Shown one piece after another: positions 1-6,396 of a DNA stretch of 7,477 bases. The stretch's first letter is position 1. Each line of letters begins with the position of its first letter. The notes under the pieces are model-generated. The model did no database searches and was not told where the DNA came from. It saw only the letters and a list, made by a program, of their open reading frames with translations. The stretch comes from RGIG6904 sp024680835. Its GTDB lineage: Bacteria > Bacillota > Clostridia > Lachnospirales > Lachnospiraceae. The stretch lies in the NCBI GenBank assembly GCA_024680835.1, contig JAILBP010000057.1, positions 1 through 7,477 of the forward strand. Reading direction: 5' to 3'. A program made the translations under genes and the position numbers.

Positions 1-2
1 AA

Positions 3-53
3 TTTAAAGGCTCACCCTCCGGGGGAGCTGTCCGCGAAGCGGACTGAGGGGGC
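3..53 (+). repeat. Palindromic intergenic repeat, copy A (forward)
   Basis: This is a GC-rich element starting TTTAAAGGCTC and ending GACTGAGGGGGC. It contains two adjacent hairpins. The first pairs 10-17 with 21-28 (one A/G mismatch at 14/24, loop TCC). The second is a perfect 6-bp stem, GTCCGC 30-35 with GCGGAC 39-44, loop GAA. The same architecture recurs at 3533-3580 (reverse orientation) and 3658-3719 (forward), so it is a dispersed family. No protein is encoded. Repeats of this style are, from memory, common between genes in gut Clostridia; function is unknown. The 5' flank is cut by the window edge. Confidence 0.85.
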
Positions 54-143
54 ACTGTAAAGGAAGATAAAACGTCTCCAAGCGTTTACAAGATCTCCAT
101 GAAAATACAACATATAACACAATATAACAGAAAGGACAACAAC

Positions 144-1808
144 ATGAAGAGTGACAACGCAAGAGCAGGCATGCAGCAGGCACCTGCAAGAAGCTTATTT
201 AACGCACTTGGATTCACAAAAGAAGAGATGAAAAAGCCCATGGTAGGTATCGTGAGCTCATACAATGAGATCGTGCCGGGGCATATGAATATCGATAAGA
301 TCGTGGATGCGGTCAAACTCGGTGTTGCCGAGGCAGGCGGTGTACCGGTGGTATTTCCGGCTATTGCAGTGTGTGACGGTATTGCCATGGGACATATCGG
401 CATGAAATATTCTCTGGTGACCAGAGATCTCATCGCAGATTCTACCGAGTGTATGGCTATTGCACATCAGTTTGACGCACTCGTCATGGTTCCGAACTGT
501 GATAAGAATGTACCGGGTCTTTTGATGGCTGCAGCACGCCTTGATCTTCCGACGGTGTTTGTTTCAGGCGGTCCCATGCTGGCTGGTCACGTGAAAAATC
601 AAAAGAGATCCCTTTCATCTATGTTTGAGGCTGTTGGCTCATATGCGGCAGGCACTATGACAGAGGATGATGTTGAGGAATATGTTGAGAAGGTTTGTCC
701 TACCTGTGGTTCATGTTCAGGTATGTACACAGCCAATTCTATGAACTGCCTCACAGAAGCACTTGGTATGGGTCTTCGCGGTAACGGCACTATACCCGCA
801 GTTTATTCTGAGCGTATCCGTCTTGCAAAACATGCAGGTATGGCAGTTATGGATCTTTACAACAAGGGCATCACTGCAAGACAGATTATGACCAAGGATG
901 CGATCCTCAATGCACTTACCGTGGATATGGCACTCGGATGTTCTACCAACTCGATGCTGCATCTTCCGGCTATCGCACATGAGATAGGCTTTGATTTCGA
1001 TATAGCATTTGCAAATCCGATTTCGGAGAAAACACCGAACCTTTGCCATCTGGCACCGGCGGGTCCCACATATATGGAGGATCTGAACGAGGCAGGCGGA
1101 GTTTGGGCAGTTATGAAAGAACTGGCAGACATCGGTCTGCTCAACACCGATTGCATGACCGTTACAGGACGCACAGTCGGTGAGAATATCGCAAACGCAG
1201 TCAACAAAAATCCCGAGGTTATCAGAACAGTGGATAATCCGTACTCTAAGACCGGTGGTCTTGCAGTGCTCAAGGGTAATCTTGCACCGGACGGCTCGGT
1301 AGTAAAGCGTTCCGCAGTAGTGGAGGAGATGCTGGTACATGAGGGACCGGCCCGTGTATTCGATTGCGAAGAGGATGCTATAGAGGCTATCAAAGGCGGT
1401 AAGATCGTGGCAGGCGATGTTGTGGTAATACGTTACGAAGGACCCAAGGGAGGTCCGGGTATGAGAGAGATGCTGAATCCCACATCCGCAATTGCAGGAA
1501 TGGGTCTGGGTTCAACGGTGGCGCTCATCACAGACGGTCGTTTCTCAGGAGCCAGCCGTGGTGCATCAATAGGTCATGTTTCTCCTGAGGCAGCAGTTGG
1601 AGGTCCCATCGCACTGGTAGAAGAGGGCGACATCATAAAGATCAATATTCCTGAGCTTTCAATAGAGCTTGATGTGCCGGATGATGTTCTGGCTGAGAGA
1701 AAGAGCAAATGGCAGCCCAGAGAGCCGAGGGTTACGACCGGATATCTCAGCAGATACGAGAAGATGGTCACCAGCGGAAACAGGGGAGCTATCCTCGAGG
1801 TACGCTGA
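144..1808 (+). CDS. ilvD: Dihydroxy-acid dehydratase (IlvD)
   Basis: Cytoplasmic Fe-S lyase of the branched-chain amino acid pathway. It dehydrates 2,3-dihydroxy-isovalerate and 2,3-dihydroxy-3-methylvalerate to the keto acids that precede valine/leucine and isoleucine. The product is 554 residues, normal for the family. Visible landmarks: CDGIAMGH (D78, Mg ligand), NCDKNVPG with cluster cysteine C119 and the D120/K121 metal site, CPTCGSCSGMYTANSMNC (C185-C202, cluster cysteine C191), and GRFSGASRG with probable catalytic base S468. The ATG at 144 is chosen because AAAGGA (131-136) sits 7 bases upstream. An in-frame ATG at 99 has no ribosome site and would add 15 atypical residues. The third cluster-cysteine position found in [2Fe-2S] members (PC in NEIxPCN) is glycine here (NEIVPGH), as in E. 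coli IlvD. That suggests an oxygen-labile cluster type. It lies 48 bases before ilvB and is probably co-transcribed with it. I saw no T-box or leader attenuator upstream. Confidence 0.97.
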   Translation: MKSDNARAGMQQAPARSLFNALGFTKEEMKKPMVGIVSSYNEIVPGHMNIDKIVDAVKLGVAEAGGVPVVFPAIAVCDGIAMGHIGMKYSLVTRDLIADSTECMAIAHQFDALVMVPNCDKNVPGLLMAAARLDLPTVFVSGGPMLAGHVKNQKRSLSSMFEAVGSYAAGTMTEDDVEEYVEKVCPTCGSCSGMYTANSMNCLTEALGMGLRGNGTIPAVYSERIRLAKHAGMAVMDLYNKGITARQIMTKDAILNALTVDMALGCSTNSMLHLPAIAHEIGFDFDIAFANPISEKTPNLCHLAPAGPTYMEDLNEAGGVWAVMKELADIGLLNTDCMTVTGRTVGENIANAVNKNPEVIRTVDNPYSKTGGLAVLKGNLAPDGSVVKRSAVVEEMLVHEGPARVFDCEEDAIEAIKGGKIVAGDVVVIRYEGPKGGPGMREMLNPTSAIAGMGLGSTVALITDGRFSGASRGASIGHVSPEAAVGGPIALVEEGDIIKINIPELSIELDVPDDVLAERKSKWQPREPRVTTGYLSRYEKMVTSGNRGAILEVR

Positions 1809-1856
1809 TCGTTGTAATATTAAATGTAATACAATTCATAATACAGGGGAACACAG

Positions 1857-3530
1857 ATGGAACTGACAGGTGCACAGATAGTTATAGAGTGCTTAAAGGA
1901 ACAGAGTGTTGACACTGTTTTCGGTTATCCGGGCGGTGCGATACTCAACGTATATGACGAGTTATACAAACACAGCGACGAGATAAAACACGTGCTTACA
2001 AGCCATGAGCAGGGCGCGTCCCATGCAGCGGACGGTTATGCCAGATCTACGGGAAAGGTCGGAGTCTGCATGGCCACCAGCGGTCCCGGAGCCACTAATC
2101 TGGTGACCGGTATTGCCACGGCACAGATGGATTCCGTTCCCATGGTAGCTATTACCTGTAATGTAGGCGTGTCGCTGCTGGGCAAGGATTCTTTCCAGGA
2201 GGTTGATATCACAGGTGTTACAATGCCGGTGACAAAACACAGCTTTATTGTGAAAGATGTGAATGACCTTGCGGACACCATAAGAAGAGCTTTCGATATC
2301 GCAAGATCAGGTCGTCCCGGCCCGGTGCTTGTGGATATACCCAAAGATGTTACTGCAAAAAAAGCCGAGTATACAGCAAGACAGGTTATTATGCCGGACA
2401 AGTTTTCAGTTGGCATAACCGATGAAGATCTTGCAAAGGCGGCTGAGATCATCAATAAATCCGAAAAACCTTTTATCTTTACGGGTGGCGGTACCATAAT
2501 ATCAGAGGCGTCCGCTGAGTTAAAAGAACTTGCGGATCTGATAGATTCACCGGTATGTGACTCCCTCATGGGAAAGGGCGGTTTTGACAACAGGGATCCC
2601 AAATACACCGGAATGCTGGGAATGCACGGTACAAAAGCTTCCAACTTCGGCGTTAGCGAGTGTGATACCCTGATCGCCATAGGAGTCAGATTCTCGGATC
2701 GTGTATTCGGAAATGCATCAAAATTTGCCGAGAATGCAAAGATTATCCATATAGATATCGATCCTGCCGAGATTAATAAGAACATCAAGGTTGATGCCTC
2801 TATCATCGGCGATGTGAAAGATGTACTCACCCGTCTTAATCCTCTGCTGCAGGAGAGAAAACATACAGAGTGGATGCAGGAGATATCCGATTTCAAAGAG
2901 AAGTATCCTCTTGCGTATGATAAGAGCGGCCTCAGCGGTCCGTACATCGTAGAGAAGATAGACGAGTTCTCGCCGGATGACACCATCATAGTGACAGAGG
3001 TTGGCCAGCATCAGATGTGGGCTGCACAGTATTACAAATACTCAAAGCCCAGAACTTTGCTTAGCAGCGGTGGCTTGGGCACCATGGGTTACGGCCTCGG
3101 TGCTGCCATAGGAGCTTCTGTGGGCAACCCGGGAAGACGTGTCATAAATGTTGCAGGAGACGGCTGTTTCCGCATGAATATGAATGAGCTTGCGACCGCA
3201 GCCCGCAACAAGCTGCCTCTTATCGAGGTTATCGTCAACAACCACGTTCTGGGAATGGTTCGCCAGTGGCAGAATCTTTTCTATGAGAAGAGGTTTTCGG
3301 CTACGGTTCTCGACGACGGCTGCGACTATGTAAAACTTGCGGAAGCGTTGGGATGCACGGCTTACAGGTGTACAACACAGGCGGAATTTGATGATGCACT
3401 TAAAAAGGCACTTGAAACAGATACCCCTGTTGTGTTAGATTGTGTAATAGATTGCGATGACAAGGTGTGGCCGATGGTTGCGCCGGGCAAGCCCATATCT
3501 GAGGCGTTTGACGAGTCGGATTTGGAGTAA
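1857..3530 (+). CDS. ilvB: Acetolactate synthase, large (catalytic) subunit
   Basis: ThDP-dependent anabolic acetohydroxyacid synthase. It condenses pyruvate with pyruvate or 2-ketobutyrate, the committed step to valine, leucine and isoleucine. The product is 557 residues, typical for the family. Visible motifs: N-terminal ThDP-pyrimidine domain with GYPGGAI (23-29) and the catalytic glutamate E51 in TSHEQGASHAADGYAR; a central FAD/DHS-like domain around 190-325; and the C-terminal pyrophosphate domain with the Mg/ThDP motif from GDG (434-436) to NN (461-462). The following GMVRQWQNLFYEKRFS is the hallmark of anabolic AHAS rather than catabolic AlsS. AGGGGA (1845-1850) lies 6 bases before the ATG. 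The gene follows ilvD closely, so an ilvDB operon is likely. The regulatory small subunit gene (ilvN/ilvH) is not next to it, and the downstream DNA is repeat sequence followed by serC. The partner must be elsewhere, or the enzyme works without one. Confidence 0.96.
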   Translation: MELTGAQIVIECLKEQSVDTVFGYPGGAILNVYDELYKHSDEIKHVLTSHEQGASHAADGYARSTGKVGVCMATSGPGATNLVTGIATAQMDSVPMVAITCNVGVSLLGKDSFQEVDITGVTMPVTKHSFIVKDVNDLADTIRRAFDIARSGRPGPVLVDIPKDVTAKKAEYTARQVIMPDKFSVGITDEDLAKAAEIINKSEKPFIFTGGGTIISEASAELKELADLIDSPVCDSLMGKGGFDNRDPKYTGMLGMHGTKASNFGVSECDTLIAIGVRFSDRVFGNASKFAENAKIIHIDIDPAEINKNIKVDASIIGDVKDVLTRLNPLLQERKHTEWMQEISDFKEKYPLAYDKSGLSGPYIVEKIDEFSPDDTIIVTEVGQHQMWAAQYYKYSKPRTLLSSGGLGTMGYGLGAAIGASVGNPGRRVINVAGDGCFRMNMNELATAARNKLPLIEVIVNNHVLGMVRQWQNLFYEKRFSATVLDDGCDYVKLAEALGCTAYRCTTQAEFDDALKKALETDTPVVLDCVIDCDDKVWPMVAPGKPISEAFDESDLE

Positions 3531-3532
3531 AA

Positions 3533-3580
3533 CCCCTTCAGTCTGCTTCGCAGACAGCTCCCCCGGAGGGGGAGCCTAAA
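3533..3580 (-). repeat. Palindromic intergenic repeat, copy B (reverse)
   Basis: Begins 2 bases after the ilvB stop codon. Its reverse complement matches copy A over nearly all its length. The differences include a compensatory pair: GTCCGC/GCGGAC in A is GTCTGC/GCAGAC here. On the + strand the hairpins are GTCTGC 3541-3546 with GCAGAC 3550-3555 (loop TTC) and a perfect 8-bp stem, GCTCCCCC 3557-3564 with GGGGGAGC 3568-3575 (loop GGA). The strong stem could block 3' exonucleases or pause polymerase at the end of the ilvDB message. There is no T-tract after it, so it is not a standard intrinsic terminator. Confidence 0.85.
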
Positions 3581-3589
3581 ACCTTAAAA

Positions 3590-3677
3590 CAGAGTAAGAC
3601 AGCCCCTTTAAAGGCTCCCCTGTCAGGGTGACCGGGTAACAGAAATCAGAGTAAGACAGTCCCTTTAAAGGCTCCCC
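3590..3677 (+). repeat. 31-base direct repeat carrying a truncated repeat copy C
   Basis: Bases 3590-3620 and 3647-3677 are the same except for one C/T difference (period 57). Each starts CAGAGTAAGACAG and runs into CCCTTTAAAGGCTCCCC, which is the left end of the palindromic family. The first instance then diverges into TGTCAGGGTGACC and lacks the second hairpin and the GACTGAGGGGGC end, so it looks like a degenerate or truncated copy. The second instance continues into the full copy D. Shared flanking bases outside the element suggest a local duplication, not two independent insertions. Confidence 0.8.
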
Positions 3678-3719
3678 CGCGAAGTGGGGGAGCTGTCAGC
3701 GCAGCTGACTGAGGGGGCT
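3658..3719 (+). repeat. Palindromic intergenic repeat, copy D (forward, most complete)
   Basis: Ends 29 bases before serC. Terminal AGTCCC (3658-3663) can pair with GGGGCT (3714-3719), with one G-T wobble, closing a three-way arrangement around two hairpins. These are GCTCCCCC 3671-3678 with GGGGGAGC 3686-3693 (extended inward by a wobble and a C-G pair to a GAA loop) and GTCAGC 3695-3700 with GCTGAC 3704-3709 (loop GCA). Within this second stem the fourth pair is A-T, against C-G in copy A and T-A in copy B. The element would form the 5' untranslated region or the promoter-proximal DNA of serC. Confidence 0.85.
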
Positions 3720-3748
3720 CTCAAGATAAATAAAAAGGAGACAAAGAA

Positions 3749-4831
3749 ATGAGCAGAGTGTACAATTTTTCAGCAGGACCGGCAGTACTTCCCGAGGAGG
3801 TATTACAGGAAGCAGCAGCAGAGATGATGGACTATAAGGGCAGTGGCCAGTCCGTAATGGAGATGAGCCATCGTTCCAAGGTTTATGATCAGATCATAAA
3901 AGAGGCTGAGCAGGATCTTCGCGATCTTATGAACATCCCGGACAATTACAAGGTTCTGTTTTTACAGGGCGGCGCTAGCCAGTTCTTCGCAGAAGTTCCT
4001 ATGAACATGATGAAGAACAAGAAAGCCGGCTACATCATCACCGGTCAGTGGGCAAAGAAGGCTTTCCAGGAGGCTAAGATCTATGGCGAGGCTGTAGAGC
4101 TTGCTTCTTCGGCAGACAAGACCTTCTCTTACATTCCGGATGTAACCGATCTCCCCATTACCGATGATATGGATTATGTATACATCTGCGAGAACAATAC
4201 TATCTACGGTACCAAATATAAGAACCTTCCGAACACAAAGGGCAAGGATCTTGTGGCAGACGTTTCATCATGCTTTTTATCTGAGCCTGTTGATGTCAGC
4301 AAATACGCTGTTATCTACGGTGGCGTTCAGAAAAACGTCGGACCTGCAGGCTGCGTGATCGCTATCATCCGTGAGGATCTCATCACAGATGACTGCCTTC
4401 CGGGAACACCCACCATGCTCAAGTGGAAGACACAGGCAGACAACGATTCACTTTACAACACACCGCCGTGCTATACCATCTATATCTGTGGCAAGGTATT
4501 CAAGTGGCTCAAGAAGATGGGCGGACTTGAGAAGATGAAGGAGCTTAACGAGAAGAAAGCAAAGATTCTCTATGATTTCCTGGATCAGAGCAAGATGTTC
4601 AAGGGTACTGTAGTGGAGAAAGACAGATCTCTCATGAACGTTCCTTTCGTAACAGGCAACGAGGAGCTTGACGCTAAATTCGTAAAAGAGGCTACAGCAG
4701 CAGGCTTCGTAAACCTTAAGGGACACAGGACAGTAGGCGGTATGCGTGCATCCATCTACAACGCTATGCCCATCGAAGGTGTAGAGAAGCTCGTGGCATT
4801 CATGAAGGATTTCGAAGAGAAGAATATGTAA
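3749..4831 (+). CDS. serC: Phosphoserine aminotransferase (SerC)
   Basis: Cytoplasmic PLP enzyme of class V. It transfers the amino group of glutamate to 3-phosphohydroxypyruvate, giving O-phosphoserine, the second step of serine synthesis. The related vitamin B6 reaction is possible but cannot be judged here. The product is 360 residues, the usual length. Visible signs: the family N-terminus YNFSAGPAVLPEEVL, the cofactor-phosphate loop LQGGAS (GGAS at 74-77), and the Schiff-base lysine K195 in YGGVQKNVGPAG. The C-terminal part has GHRTVGGMRASIYNAMP, which carries the family's substrate-binding arginine region. AGGAG (3736-3740) is 8 bases before the ATG, a strong site. The gene is followed by serA, whose product makes its substrate. 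It is preceded by the palindromic repeat cluster, and I could not find a convincing promoter there. Confidence 0.97.
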   Translation: MSRVYNFSAGPAVLPEEVLQEAAAEMMDYKGSGQSVMEMSHRSKVYDQIIKEAEQDLRDLMNIPDNYKVLFLQGGASQFFAEVPMNMMKNKKAGYIITGQWAKKAFQEAKIYGEAVELASSADKTFSYIPDVTDLPITDDMDYVYICENNTIYGTKYKNLPNTKGKDLVADVSSCFLSEPVDVSKYAVIYGGVQKNVGPAGCVIAIIREDLITDDCLPGTPTMLKWKTQADNDSLYNTPPCYTIYICGKVFKWLKKMGGLEKMKELNEKKAKILYDFLDQSKMFKGTVVEKDRSLMNVPFVTGNEELDAKFVKEATAAGFVNLKGHRTVGGMRASIYNAMPIEGVEKLVAFMKDFEEKNM

Positions 4832-4948
4832 CTGTTAAGAGCGGGGCAATCTGTGAAAAAGACCCGGAGGGGATTTTTACATAAATATCTTTGGTGAGAA
4901 CCAAACAGCGAGAAAACCTTCGGTTTTCGAGCCGGGTTCGGGACAGTT
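4830..4948 (+). promoter_or_regulatory. Possible structured RNA in the serC-serA spacer
   Basis: The 146-base spacer holds no gene but several inverted repeats. AACTGT (4830-4835, overlapping the serC stop) matches ACAGTT (4943-4948). GACCCGG (4861-4867) matches CCGGGTT (4932-4938) with one wobble. Inside lie TTGGT-GAGA-ACCAA (4891-4904) and GAAAACC-TTC-GGTTTTC (4912-4928). Together these can fold as an outer stem, a second stem and two enclosed hairpins. A competing hairpin at 4853-4880 uses the same CCC bases. This could be a processing, attenuation or sensing element between the two genes, or a decayed repeat. I do not recognise a known riboswitch or T-box class. Confidence 0.4.
4853..4880 (+). 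terminator. Terminator-like hairpin after serC (weak)
   Basis: Bases 4853-4859 (GTGAAAA) can pair with 4874-4880 (TTTTTAC, one G-T wobble) around an inner CCC 4863-4865 / GGG 4869-4871 with loop GGA. There are mismatches, including a possible tandem G-A, between the two helices. An A-run on the left and T-run on the right make it a weak bidirectional terminator candidate. The short GC core and the position of the T-run inside the stem count against strong termination. If used, it would partly uncouple serA from serC. Confidence 0.25.
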
Positions 4949-4977
4949 AGTTGAAATACGAAAATAGGAGAAAAGAA

Positions 4978-6141
4978 ATGTTTAATTATACATGCTTAAA
5001 TCCGATCGCGCAGATCGGTCTTGACAATTTCAGCGGAGATTACGCAAAGGTTGATGATCTTAAAGATGCAGATGCAGCGCTGGTACGTTCTGCAGCAATG
5101 CATGACATGGAGCTCGGTGACAAGCTTGTGGCTGTTGCCAGAGCAGGAGCAGGTGTCAACAACATCCCGCTTGATAAATGCGCAGAGAAAGGTATCGTAG
5201 TATTCAACACGCCGGGTGCCAATGCAAACGGTGTGAAAGAGATGGTTTTCGCAGGCATGCTCCTGGCAGCCCGCGATATCAAGGGCGGTATCGACTGGTG
5301 CAACGCCAACGGAGAGGATCCTGAGGTTGGCAAAAAAGCCGAGAAAGAAAAGAAAAACTTTGCAGGTACAGAGCTTAAGGGTAAGAAGTTAGGCGTTATA
5401 GGTCTTGGAGCCATCGGTATTCAGGTTGCCAATACAGCAAGACATTTCGGAATGGATGTTTACGGATATGATCCGTATATTTCCGTAAAGGCAGCATGGT
5501 CTCTTTCAAGAGATGTAAAGCACATCACAGATGTTACCCAGATCTATAAAGAGTGCGATTACATCACTATCCATGTACCGCTTATGGATTCCACAAAGGG
5601 TATGGTAGACAAAGCTGCCATCGATATGATGAAGCCCACAGCTACTGTACTAAACTTCGCAAGAGATCTGCTGGTTGATGAGGCAGCTGTTGTGGAGGCG
5701 CTGGCTGCAGGCAAGCTTCACAAGTATGTATCAGACTTCGCAAACACCACTACAGCCGGCAAGCCGGGATGTATCGTAACACCGCATCTTGGCGCTTCTA
5801 CAGAGGAGAGCGAGGACAACTGTGCAGTTATGGCTGTTCAGGAGATCACGGATTACCTTGAGAACGGTAACATCAAGAACTCTGTAAACTATCCGGCATG
5901 CGACATGGGAACCTGCGCAACAGCAGGTCGTGTGGCAGTTCTTCACAGAAATGTAAAGGGCACTATCGGTCAGTTTACAAACGCATTCGGCAGCGCAAAC
6001 ATCAATATCGACAACATGACCAACAAGTCAAGAGATGATTACGCATACACACTGCTGGATATCGACGCTCCGGTAACAGATGATGTTATCGCAAAGCTCA
6101 ACGGCATTGACGGTGTGCTGAAAGTCAGAGTTATAAAATAA
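4978..6141 (+). CDS. serA: D-3-phosphoglycerate dehydrogenase, short ACT type (SerA)
   Basis: NAD-dependent oxidation of 3-phosphoglycerate to 3-phosphohydroxypyruvate, the first and usually feedback-controlled step of serine synthesis. The product is 387 residues. The N-terminal substrate half contains RAGAGVNN (R55-N62). The Rossmann fold is seen in GLGAIG (142-147) with the acidic D165 in YGYDPY. Active-site arginine R229 lies in NFARDLLVDE and histidine H270 in TPHLGAST. A C-terminal ACT domain spans about 318-387 (AVLHRNVKGTIGQFTNAF), the usual site of serine regulation. The glutamate normally found in DVFxxEP between R and H is absent: the segment reads SDFANTTTAGKPG. The ATG at 4978 is preferred because AGGAG (4966-4970) is 7 bases upstream. 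The in-frame TTG at 4951 would lie upstream of that site. It is paired with serC; no phosphoserine phosphatase gene is in the window. A related 2-hydroxyacid dehydrogenase role is less likely given serC and the ACT domain. Confidence 0.93.
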   Translation: MFNYTCLNPIAQIGLDNFSGDYAKVDDLKDADAALVRSAAMHDMELGDKLVAVARAGAGVNNIPLDKCAEKGIVVFNTPGANANGVKEMVFAGMLLAARDIKGGIDWCNANGEDPEVGKKAEKEKKNFAGTELKGKKLGVIGLGAIGIQVANTARHFGMDVYGYDPYISVKAAWSLSRDVKHITDVTQIYKECDYITIHVPLMDSTKGMVDKAAIDMMKPTATVLNFARDLLVDEAAVVEALAAGKLHKYVSDFANTTTAGKPGCIVTPHLGASTEESEDNCAVMAVQEITDYLENGNIKNSVNYPACDMGTCATAGRVAVLHRNVKGTIGQFTNAFGSANINIDNMTNKSRDDYAYTLLDIDAPVTDDVIAKLNGIDGVLKVRVIK

Positions 6142-6193
6142 AGATGTATATTCAGTCGGAATCCGGTTATATTATCCGACGTGAAACAGTATG

Positions 6194-6234
6194 CAGCGAG
6201 TTACGGGTTTATCCTGTGCCCGCTGTATTTTTTT
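6194..6234 (+). terminator. Probable intrinsic terminator after serA
   Basis: A two-part stem, CAGCG 6194-6198 with CGCTG 6221-6225 and ACGGG 6203-6207 with CCTGT 6213-6217 (one wobble, loop TTTAT), has a small internal loop. It is followed at once by TA and seven T residues (6228-6234), then GTG and more T. This is the layout of a Rho-independent terminator. It lies 53 bases past the serA stop and would end the serCA message before truA. An additional 6-bp inverted repeat, GTCGGA 6155-6160 / TCCGAC 6175-6180, lies just upstream. Confidence 0.6.
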
Positions 6235-6244
6235 GTGTTTTTAT

Positions 6245-6357
6245 GTTACTATTCACAGCCAATATCATACAGACAGGCATATGCCAGCTTGGCTTCGCAG
6301 ATTGCCGATGTCAGGGCGAGTCTGTAGAATGTATGTAAAGTGGCTGTGAATAGTAAC
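6245..6357. repeat. Perfect 17-bp inverted repeat with 79-base interior
   Basis: GTTACTATTCACAGCCA (6245-6261) and its exact reverse complement TGGCTGTGAATAGTAAC (6341-6357) enclose 79 bases. Inside are a further complementary pair, ACAGAC 6269-6274 / GTCTGT 6320-6325, and a 10-base palindrome GGCATATGCC (6276-6285). The length and arrangement fit a small MITE-like element or a long hairpin RNA. No transposase is present and I see no clear target-site duplication. The right arm lies inside the reading frame upstream of the chosen truA start. Confidence 0.7.
6302..6330 (+). promoter_or_regulatory. Candidate sigma-A promoter for truA
   Basis: TTGCCG (6302-6307, 4 of 6 to the -35 consensus) and TAGAAT (6325-6330, 5 of 6 to the -10 consensus) are separated by exactly 17 bases. 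Transcription would begin near 6337, downstream of the serA terminator and ahead of truA. The promoter lies within the interior of the 17-bp inverted repeat. The call is by pattern only. Confidence 0.4.
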
Positions 6358-6396
6358 GCTTATGTTGATACAACGTTACCACACGGAGATCAGAAG

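Noticed and set aside
85..128. ilvD promoter from TTTACA (85-90) with TATAAC at 113-118 or 123-128
   Set aside because: The spacings (22 and 32 bases) are wrong for sigma-A. TACAAC at 106-111 gives only 15 bases, so no confident call is possible.
99..143. Upstream ATG extension of ilvD
   Set aside because: No ribosome site precedes 99, the 15 added residues are unlike the family, and AAAGGA sits correctly before ATG 144.
60..143. T-box or leader-peptide attenuator ahead of ilvD
   Set aside because: The leader is too short, with no specifier stem, no T-box sequence and no run of branched-chain codons. Anything upstream of base 1 cannot be seen.
717..1340. 207-codon antisense reading frame
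   Set aside because: It lies inside ilvD, opposite clearly conserved catalytic motifs, and has no independent support.
1812..1834. TTGTA/TACAA inverted repeat in the ilvD-ilvB gap
   Set aside because: Only 5 A/T-rich pairs with a 13-base loop; likely chance, and not a terminator.
2036..2989. 317-codon antisense reading frame
   Set aside because: It lies wholly within ilvB and is a compositional shadow; the translation has no recognisable domain.
3533..3719. CRISPR-like array in the repeat cluster
   Set aside because: Units differ in orientation and length, are palindromic throughout, and have no uniform spacers or cas genes.
4951..4977. TTG start for serA
   Set aside because: The AGGAG at 4966-4970 lies inside this extension and serves ATG 4978. 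The added residues (MKYENRRKE) match no family feature.
6144..6338. 64-codon + strand reading frame between serA and truA
   Set aside because: It spans the terminator and the inverted repeat, has no ribosome site, and its product resembles nothing known to me.
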